Positions 12,047 to 17,433 of a stretch of DNA of 17,433 nucleotides are shown here, one piece after another (position 1 is the first letter of the stretch; each line of letters starts with the position of its first letter). Under the pieces are notes generated by a model. The model searched no databases. It had not been told where the DNA came from and saw only the letters and a program-made list of their open reading frames with translations. The position numbers and the translations under genes are program-made. This DNA is from Candidatus Colwellbacteria bacterium RIFCSPLOWO2_02_FULL_44_20b (GTDB lineage Bacteria > Patescibacteriota > Minisyncoccia > UBA6257 > Colwellbacteraceae): positions 1 through 17,433 of the forward strand of contig MHIZ01000027.1 in assembly GCA_001817765.1 (NCBI GenBank), written 5' to 3'.

Positions 12047-14617
12047 TCACTGTTTTTTGATAAAAAGAGATTTTCCGAACTCGATGGCGGCGACGTTAAC
12101 AACGCTAAAGATCGCGACACCCATGAACCATGGGAATGGAAGCGGGACGGTATGAAAAAGCGTTTGAAAGAAGGGCGCGTAGACAGCGAGCAACATTAGT
12201 ATGTTTCCTATGACGACTCCTCCCACGAGATAACGATTCGAGAACGGATTATATTCCCTGATACTTGAACGAAGGCCGCGGATTGAAAACACAACAAAGA
12301 GACTGTAGACGCCGAAACAAGCGAAAATAAAGGTACGAGCGAGATTGGGATCAACGTTGAATTTAAGGAGTGCCAGGTAAAGGATGAGCAGTAAAACGCT
12401 TGTCGCTGTTCCTATAACAAGAATAAGAAATCTCATTTCCTTATCAAAAAGTTGTTTTCCGAGATTCGGGCGTTCATCACTCATTTTGTCGACGTGCTTA
12501 TCGAAGGCGAGCGCGATGGCAGGAAAACTATCGGAAAAGAAATTTACCCAGAGAATTTGGAGCGCGTTCAATGGCAATGGGATCCCAAGTATCAGCGCCC
12601 CACCTACGAGTACCAGTTCGTTAAAAACTCCGGAGAAAAGATAGACGAGGACTTTGCGGATATTCGCGGTGATATTTCTTCCTTCTTCGATCGCGGCGAC
12701 GATTGTTTCAAAGTTGTCATCGAGAATAATCAAGTCCGAGACGCTTTTCGCGACATCGGTTCCCGAACCGACAGCGATTCCTACATCCGCTTCTTTCAAG
12801 GCCGGCGCGTCGTTTACGCCGTCCCCCGTCATCGCGACAATTTCCCCTTGTTTTTGATAAAGACGCGCGATGCGTAATTTTTGTTCGGGCGTAACCCGCG
12901 CGAATACTTTAATTAGGTCGAGACGGATTTTCATCTCTTCGTCGGTTAGCTTATCGAATTCATCGCCGCTTATGACCGACCCTTCGCCGAGCCGGAAATC
13001 TATTTCCCGGGCGATTGATTCGGCGGTGCCTTGATGATCACCTGTCGCGATGACCGTTCTTACTCCATACCCATGGACACGCCGTATTGAATCTTTAACC
13101 GTCGCACGAACCGGATCACGAAACGTAATAAGTCCTAAGAAATTTAACTTGGGAATGACTCGCGTGTCGTCCTGAAGATTGATTTCTTTTGGCGCGCGAA
13201 CATTTCTTGAAGCAATCGCAAGTACGAGTTCGCCGTTTCTCGCAAGTTGGTCTATGCGTTGTAGTGTTTTTTGTCTTGCCTCTTCATTTAATTCTGAAAG
13301 CCCAATGATTGTTTCGGGAGCGCCGAGGCAACTGATGGCGTATCTTTGGCCACTTTTTACGAGCGAGGCAGAAAATTTTCTTGACGCTTCAAATGGAAGT
13401 TTTTCAATAACCGCGAACATTTTTTTAAAATATGACGGCGTAAGGCCGTTTTTGCCGGCGGCGCGAATAATCGCCGCTTCGAGCGGATTTCCGGCGATGC
13501 GCCATTCTTTAACTGAATCTTCAGGATTTTCAACAATGGCGTCGGTTGTAAGCGCCGCTAGCGAGAGCATTTCTTCTTTATTTGAGACTTCGGTTACCAC
13601 ACCGCTTAATTCCATTTTTGCCTCTGTCAGCGTGCCGGTTTTATCAGTAATGATTATTGTTGTGTCGCCGAGAGTTTCAGCGGCAAGGAGACGTCGCACG
13701 ATTCCCTTTCGTTTCGCGAGACGTTGAACGCCGATTGCAAGTACGACCGTGAGCGCAATCGGTAGTCCTTCGGGCACAGCGGCAACGGCGATTGACACGG
13801 CGATTATAAACATCGAGGTAGTATCTTCGCCGAGATACACGCCGAGGCCGAAAATGCCGAGTGTTATAATCGCGATCGCGGCACCGGCTCTCCGAGAGAA
13901 TTTACCCACGGCACGCTGGAGTGGTGTTTCTTCTTCACTCAGACTTTTTACAAGTTCGGCGATTTGTCCGATTTGCGTCTCTTTTCCCGTTGCCACGACA
14001 ACCGCGGTACCGAATCCTTCAACAACAACCGTACCCGCGAATACCATTGATTTTTGATCGCTTACGAGCGTATCAAAGTTCACGGGCGTTATTGATTTTC
14101 TTACCGGAAGCGATTCTCCGGTCAGAATTGTTTCGCTCGCGTCAATATTGTTCGCGTAGAGAAGGCGCGCGTCGGCGGGGATGCGACTGCCTTGGACGAT
14201 CCGAATAATATCGCCAGGGACGATTTCTTCGGCGTTTATTTCGGTTTCTTTGTCGTTTCGAATTACACGGACGCGTTCCTCAATGTATGTTTCCAGTTCC
14301 TGAAGAGCGTTTTCGGCTTTATTCTCCTGGTAAAAACCAAGGAATGTGTTTAAAAGAATCGCGCTTACGATAAATACGGTATCAGCAAGCTCTTTGAGAA
14401 AAAACGTAATAACAGCGGCAAGTACGAGCGCCAGAATAAGCGGGTTTTTAAATTGATCAAGAAGTAGTTTGAATCTGTTTACCTCCCCTTTTGTAGGAAG
14501 ACGGTTTAATCCATATTGCCGGAGGCGGATTTGAACCTCTTCTTCGCTTAAGCCCTGTTCTTCTGTATTTAAAGCTTTCAGGGCTTCCTCGGCGGGAAGC
14601 GCGTGAAATGCAAGCAT
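12047..14617 (-). CDS. P2-type cation-transporting ATPase, probably calcium
   Basis: Membrane pump that moves a cation, most likely Ca2+, out of the cell using ATP. The 856 residues have the full P2 layout. An N-terminal cation-ATPase domain (FHALPAEEALKALNT...GLSEEEVQIRLRQYGLN) is followed by the actuator TGES (166-169), M4 ion site PEGLP (282-286), phosphorylation motif DKTGTLT (325-331), TGD (525-527) and hinge TGDGVNDAP (597-605). In M6, WVNFFSDSFPAIAL carries Asn692 and Asp696, the pair that binds Ca2+ in SERCA-like pumps. Na/K-type subunit features are absent. The ATP-site motif usually KGAPE reads LGAPE (431-435), losing the nucleotide-contacting lysine. A leaderless start is possible because TATACT ends 7 nt before the ATG. 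P2A calcium ATPase is preferred; a proton or other-cation role is less likely. Confidence 0.94.
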   Translation of the reverse strand: MLAFHALPAEEALKALNTEEQGLSEEEVQIRLRQYGLNRLPTKGEVNRFKLLLDQFKNPLILALVLAAVITFFLKELADTVFIVSAILLNTFLGFYQENKAENALQELETYIEERVRVIRNDKETEINAEEIVPGDIIRIVQGSRIPADARLLYANNIDASETILTGESLPVRKSITPVNFDTLVSDQKSMVFAGTVVVEGFGTAVVVATGKETQIGQIAELVKSLSEEETPLQRAVGKFSRRAGAAIAIITLGIFGLGVYLGEDTTSMFIIAVSIAVAAVPEGLPIALTVVLAIGVQRLAKRKGIVRRLLAAETLGDTTIIITDKTGTLTEAKMELSGVVTEVSNKEEMLSLAALTTDAIVENPEDSVKEWRIAGNPLEAAIIRAAGKNGLTPSYFKKMFAVIEKLPFEASRKFSASLVKSGQRYAISCLGAPETIIGLSELNEEARQKTLQRIDQLARNGELVLAIASRNVRAPKEINLQDDTRVIPKLNFLGLITFRDPVRATVKDSIRRVHGYGVRTVIATGDHQGTAESIAREIDFRLGEGSVISGDEFDKLTDEEMKIRLDLIKVFARVTPEQKLRIARLYQKQGEIVAMTGDGVNDAPALKEADVGIAVGSGTDVAKSVSDLIILDDNFETIVAAIEEGRNITANIRKVLVYLFSGVFNELVLVGGALILGIPLPLNALQILWVNFFSDSFPAIALAFDKHVDKMSDERPNLGKQLFDKEMRFLILVIGTATSVLLLILYLALLKFNVDPNLARTFIFACFGVYSLFVVFSIRGLRSSIREYNPFSNRYLVGGVVIGNILMLLAVYAPFFQTLFHTVPLPFPWFMGVAIFSVVNVAAIEFGKSLFIKKQ

Positions 14618-14623
14618 AGTGTT

Positions 14624-14629
14624 AGTATA
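14624..14629 (-). promoter_or_regulatory. -10 element placing transcription at the ATPase start codon
   Basis: TATACT on the minus strand (14629 to 14624) matches TATAAT at five of six bases. Its last base is 7 nt from the A of the ATG (14617), so the expected transcription start coincides with the start codon. The region further upstream is occupied by a short dispersed repeat and shows no -35. Confidence 0.45.
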
Positions 14630-14643
14630 ACTTACTTACTCAA

Positions 14644-14661
14644 CCCTTCGACAGGCTTGGG
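14644..14661. repeat. Second copy of the CCCTTCGACAGGCTCAGGG-type repeat
   Basis: The plus strand reads CCCTTCGACAGGCTTGGG, a degenerate copy with CA shortened to T, related to the copy at 2168-2186. It sits between uppS and the ATPase promoter. Like the first copy it can form a small hairpin. Confidence 0.55.
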
Positions 14662-14666
14662 ACTTA

Positions 14667-14684
14667 AAAAATCTTTCGATTTTT
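14667..14684 (-). terminator. A/T stem-loop after uppS, weak terminator candidate
   Basis: The minus strand reads AAAAATC, GAAA loop, GATTTTT (arms 14667-14673 and 14678-14684), followed by one more T. It lies 12 nt after the uppS stop. The stem is AT-rich but closes on a GNRA-type tetraloop and ends in a T run, so it may be a weak intrinsic terminator. The low stem stability makes this uncertain. Confidence 0.4.
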
Positions 14685-14695
14685 GCCTCGATCGA

Positions 14696-15403
14696 TTATT
14701 TTCCGAAACGGCGTTCGGTTTTTGAGAATTTTTGTACTGCTTGTTTTAGTTCTTTTATCCCGAAATCGGGCCATAAAGTATCTGTAAAATAAATACCAGC
14801 ATAGGCGGTATCCCACATCATAAAGCCGGCAGAGAGATGCGGGTCGTCGGCACTGCCGGTACGAATTAGAAGATCAACGGGTGGGAGATCGTTGGTCCAG
14901 AGATATTTTTTAATATCTTCGACACTTATTTTTTTCTGATCTTTCATTTTTTCGATTACTTCAACCATTTCTTCTCTACCGTCATAAGCGAGGAGGAATG
15001 TCAGACTGTATTTCGTATTTCCTTTCGTCAGGTTCACGAGTCTTTTGATTATTTCTTGGGCTTTTTTCGGATAGTATTTTTGCCATTCACCTCGCGCTCG
15101 GACGCAGACGCCTTTTTTCAGAAGTTCTCTTAAGTTATTCAACATTTCTCCGAAGTATTGTTCCGAGAGATTAAACAACGCCTCAATTTCTTTTTTGGGG
15201 CGTCTCGTTACATTATCTTTTGACGAGCCCCAGAAGGTAAAGTGTGTGATGCCGAGTTCGATCAATTTTTTGTCGAGCACAAGCTTTTTCGCGTTTTGCG
15301 CGCCTTTTACGTGCCCAACCCACGGTTGTAACCTTTTTTTCTTTGCCCAGCGACGATTACCATCAGGAATGATCGCGATATGAAGCGTGTTTTGTTGATT
15401 CAT
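14696..15403 (-). CDS. uppS: cis-prenyltransferase, undecaprenyl-diphosphate-synthase-like
   Basis: Enzyme that condenses isopentenyl diphosphate units in cis to make the polyprenyl carrier lipid for cell-wall and glycan synthesis. Its 235 residues contain the family blocks. The first is IIPDGNRRWAKKK (11-23) with the catalytic Asp14. Later blocks are FWGSSKDNVTRRP (57-69), DLLIRTGSADDPHLSAGFMMW (177-197) and YFTDTLWPDF (205-214). Two usually conserved positions differ from E. coli-type UppS. The Trp of the SxENW block is Val65, and the metal-ligand Glu before FYFTDTLWPDF is Gly203. These may reflect a lineage-specific form or altered chain length, so the product length is unknown. The ATG overlaps the TGA stop of the upstream small cysteine protein (ATGA), so the two are translationally coupled. 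Confidence 0.92.
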   Translation of the reverse strand: MNQQNTLHIAIIPDGNRRWAKKKRLQPWVGHVKGAQNAKKLVLDKKLIELGITHFTFWGSSKDNVTRRPKKEIEALFNLSEQYFGEMLNNLRELLKKGVCVRARGEWQKYYPKKAQEIIKRLVNLTKGNTKYSLTFLLAYDGREEMVEVIEKMKDQKKISVEDIKKYLWTNDLPPVDLLIRTGSADDPHLSAGFMMWDTAYAGIYFTDTLWPDFGIKELKQAVQKFSKTERRFGK

Positions 15404-15693
15404 TTTTCTATTTCTTTTTTGACAGCGCCGAGATTCAAACGATACGCAGGGCGATTTTCTTTTTCGTACAAAAAATACGTCCCTAGGATGTTTTTACAGG
15501 ACTTACATACGAGAAGCTTTGCCGCTTTTTCTTTTTCAAATTTTTGTATCCGATCGAGATAGAGCCGCTTCAAGTGTCCTACGCCATCCTTTTGATATGA
15601 TAGCAAAAATGAATTACATTTTGCGCAGGAAATATTCAAAAGCCGGCTCTTGCCGGCTCGCGCTTTTTTGTATTTGTCGTTTTTCCATTTCAT
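15400..15693 (-). CDS. Small four-cysteine zinc-ribbon-like protein coupled to uppS
   Basis: A 97-residue basic protein. Cysteines occur as two CxxC pairs (C23-C26 in SCAKCNSF and C63-C66 in VCKSCKNIL), 36 residues apart, a layout typical of a zinc ribbon with a helical insert (LKRLYLDRIQKFEKEKAAK). There is no signal peptide or membrane helix, so it should be cytoplasmic. A usable Shine-Dalgarno (AAAAGG) lies 8 nt before the ATG at 15691-15693, one of the few in the window. Its TGA stop shares bases with the uppS ATG, so the two proteins are probably made together. I do not recognise a named family; RNA or protein binding is a guess. A shorter start is possible but would remove the basic N-terminus. 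Confidence 0.8.
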   Translation of the reverse strand: MKWKNDKYKKARAGKSRLLNISCAKCNSFLLSYQKDGVGHLKRLYLDRIQKFEKEKAAKLLVCKSCKNILGTYFLYEKENRPAYRLNLGAVKKEIEK

Positions 15694-15765
15694 GCTGTAA
15701 ACCTTTTACGCAATTTGCCTTCTTGAACCTACGTGAGATGGGTTGAATATTTTTTCTTCGGTGCG

Positions 15766-17319
15766 TTAACTTCCTTTATACCTGATCGGCATCTCCCCTT
15801 TATTTGTCTCTGAGCGTAATCTAATGAAGATATTATTACTTTCCCTTGCTTCAACTTTCGCAAGGGGGTCTTGGATTTTTCCGGTATTTACATCCATAAA
15901 CACGAATTCGTAGGCAATGAGGCGTCGTTCCCAATCGATACTTGAATTCGCGTTTAGAAAAATATGACTTCCGTCGACGGATTCGATCGAGGCGACACTA
16001 CCAAACGGGATTTCGCTTACAATGCTTAACGATCCGGGCTCACGTGGGTTTTGCGTAACGATGATTTTATTTCTCGAGCTTGTAAAAATTCCTAGGAACC
16101 TCGATGAGGAAACATCGAGAAATTTGGTTGTACTTCCACTTTTTGTAACCGCTACCTTGTCACGCTCCATAGCGCAGTAGAGCAACTCTTTCACAACGGT
16201 CACACCCTTACACTGGTACGAGGAAGGAAGGGGTTGAACTTCGTATTCGCTTTTGTTTTCTCTGTTACTGAAATCAATGAAACAGATTCTTTGCTCACAG
16301 TTGAAAAACAGCGTGTTTATGTCTTCATTCCAGGCGACTGAACGATCCGCTTCTCTTTTTTTTCCAAGAGTTACCGAGAAAATTTCTTTTGCCGCCGGTA
16401 CGCTGTAGACGTGGAGCACGGTGTCGCCGTAGTACTCCTCGGTTACGTGAGCAAGCAATTGTTCGTCATACGACCATTTGAATTCGTTCGTATCGTAGAA
16501 TTTTACTCTATAGGGTATTTCAAATTCATAGTTTCCTCCATCAAGAGTGATGACTGTTCCTCGTTCATCAAGCACTTCTCCGCCTTCGCGTATGGCGTAT
16601 GTTCCTGATGGAGAGGGAAAGGAAAATCTTCCTTCTTTTACTACCCTCATCTCTGTCCCATCTATGTTACTTATCACGATTCTTTGGTTGTACCTTCCAC
16701 TCTCACGAATGTATTGAGTATATATGTACCTTTGGGACGATGGGTTGTTAGGGATAGATTCGGTAAAAACAAATTCTTTTGCAAAAACGTCCTCTTCCGA
16801 CGCACGAACCATGCTCGTGTATGCGTACTGGAAAAAGCCATGCGCGACTGCCGTCGTTGTAATCAGAATCAGAGAGATTTTTACTGTTTTCAAAAACAAC
16901 TTTTGTTCGTCGGTCTTCGGGAATTTCTTTTTGATAAAAAGCAGCGTACAAAAGACAATTGCCTCTATGAGTAGGAGTAACGTAATGAGACTCGCGAAAG
17001 GAAAAAGGAAGCATCCTCCTCCCAACCAAAAAAGATAGATACAGCCAATAGAGATGAAAGAAACTGCTCCGATAACGCCTGGCAAAAAATCGTTCCCGTA
17101 ATAGTACAGCGCATCAGATATCGACATGGAGGAGCTTACAATACCCGCCATTGAGAAAAATATGAGACCGCCGAGAGAAACTACCGCTGGAATCGAAAAG
17201 AACAGGAGAACAGTAATGATCAGCGAGTGTTTTAAGGCGCTCCTTTTGTCGCTGGTTTTCCCTAGGTCAGTATCGCTTATTTCGTCCTCACCCTTTGTTC
17301 TTTGTGGTGTTTCTAGCAT
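15766..17319 (-). CDS. Four-helix membrane protein with beta-propeller-like exported domain, unknown function
   Basis: Start taken at ATG 17317-17319 (517 residues, MLETPQRTKG...). The open frame continues upstream to the window edge but runs through a GC-rich repeat with no protein-like character. A charged cytoplasmic N-terminus (1-30) is followed by about four membrane helices (roughly 32-58, 80-100, 103-129 and 144-163), then about 350 exported residues. That part shows TolB/WD40-like blades: VISNIDGTEMRVVKEG, FSFPSPSGTYAI, FKWSYDEQLLAHVTEEYYGDTVLHVYSV and VAWNEDINTLFFNCEQRICFIDF. This suggests a beta-propeller displayed outside the membrane, able to bind a protein, peptide or glycan. No catalytic motif is seen. 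A -10-like TAAAAT sits just before the ATG. It is 72 bp from the next gene and probably a separate unit. I do not recognise its family. Confidence 0.8.
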   Translation of the reverse strand: MLETPQRTKGEDEISDTDLGKTSDKRSALKHSLIITVLLFFSIPAVVSLGGLIFFSMAGIVSSSMSISDALYYYGNDFLPGVIGAVSFISIGCIYLFWLGGGCFLFPFASLITLLLLIEAIVFCTLLFIKKKFPKTDEQKLFLKTVKISLILITTTAVAHGFFQYAYTSMVRASEEDVFAKEFVFTESIPNNPSSQRYIYTQYIRESGRYNQRIVISNIDGTEMRVVKEGRFSFPSPSGTYAIREGGEVLDERGTVITLDGGNYEFEIPYRVKFYDTNEFKWSYDEQLLAHVTEEYYGDTVLHVYSVPAAKEIFSVTLGKKREADRSVAWNEDINTLFFNCEQRICFIDFSNRENKSEYEVQPLPSSYQCKGVTVVKELLYCAMERDKVAVTKSGSTTKFLDVSSSRFLGIFTSSRNKIIVTQNPREPGSLSIVSEIPFGSVASIESVDGSHIFLNANSSIDWERRLIAYEFVFMDVNTGKIQDPLAKVEARESNNIFIRLRSETNKGEMPIRYKGS

Positions 17320-17323
17320 ATTT

Positions 17324-17329
17324 ATTTTA
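17324..17329 (-). promoter_or_regulatory. Candidate -10 next to the membrane protein start codon
   Basis: TAAAAT on the minus strand (17329 to 17324), with its last base 5 nt from the A of the ATG. No ribosome binding site is visible. If used, the mRNA would begin at or within a base or two of the start codon. Confidence 0.3.
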
Positions 17330-17375
17330 CATTGGCGGTGTCTGTTTGAAAATATCCGAACGGAACTGGCTGGGC

Positions 17376-17401
17376 CCCGCCTGCGTTGAAACTTTGGCGG
17401 G
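17376..17401. repeat. GC-rich intergenic hairpin repeat near the window end
   Basis: CCCGCC / GGCGGG (17376-17381 and 17396-17401) with a 14-base loop TGCGTTGAAACTTT, followed by further GGCGGGC units to about 17415. Composition contrasts sharply with flanking genes. It resembles dispersed CCCGCC...GGCGGG hairpins I recall from Parcubacteria intergenic DNA. The remainder to 17433 shows no gene. Confidence 0.45.
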
Positions 17402-17433
17402 CAGGTCGGCGGGCGGAATTCCCCCCACACCCC

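Noticed and set aside
12452..12877. 141-residue plus-strand frame opposite the P-type ATPase
   Set aside because: Overlaps the TGDGVNDAP-to-M6 region of an intact ATPase; no family resemblance of its own.
13179..13727. 182-residue plus-strand frame
   Set aside because: Antisense shadow of the ATPase nucleotide-binding domain; no start signal and low-complexity serine-rich content.

Overview
The window reads as a bacterial chromosome fragment from a small-genome lineage of the Candidate Phyla Radiation (Patescibacteria), most likely a Parcubacteria-type organism. This is an inference from gene content and style, not from a marker gene. The clues are a compact type IV pilus (T4P) cluster with no secretin, a pilin of the FTLIELL...ARDGKRISEISQMRSTLELY style, large glycine-rich surface proteins, a divergent cis-prenyltransferase and several short intergenic hairpin repeats. 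All long frames close with TAA, TAG or TGA and no reading frame needs TGA as a sense codon, so the standard bacterial code applies and the UGA-recoding Gracilibacteria/Absconditabacteria are unlikely. No rRNA, tRNA, CRISPR array or transposase gene was seen.

Region 1 (about 1-7626, minus strand) is a T4P cluster in transcription order pilM, pilN, pilO, a 96-residue single-pass protein in the pilP position, pilB, pilT, pilC and a major-type pilin. It provides the cytoplasmic actin-like ring, inner-membrane alignment proteins, assembly and retraction ATPases, platform protein and filament subunit. A prepilin peptidase and a PilQ secretin are not in the window. The pilin is separated from pilC by a 164-bp symmetric palindromic element and has its own extended -10 promoter. 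A strong extended -10 also precedes pilM.

Region 2 (7708-8424, plus strand) is comF, divergent from the pilus cluster. With a retractable T4P it suggests DNA uptake. ComF ends 4 bp inside the convergent adhesin gene.

Region 3 (8421-11930, minus strand) is the most unusual part. It holds a 640-residue protein with a perfect type IV prepilin N-terminus fused to a long glycine-rich, tail-fibre-like exported region, followed 3 bp later by a 527-residue paralogue of that exported region carrying a Sec-type signal/anchor instead. Together they look like a pilus-tip or surface adhesin pair, possibly for host-cell or surface recognition.

Region 4 (12047-14617, minus strand) is a P2-type cation-transporting ATPase, probably a calcium exporter. 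Region 5 (14696-15693, minus strand) is a translationally coupled pair: a four-cysteine small protein and an undecaprenyl-diphosphate-synthase-like enzyme for the lipid carrier of envelope glycans. Region 6 (15766-17319, minus strand) is an unrecognised four-helix membrane protein with a large beta-propeller-like exported domain.

Several genes that follow an intergenic gap have a -10-like hexamer 5 to 13 bases before the start codon and no clear Shine-Dalgarno, hinting at leaderless or nearly leaderless transcripts.
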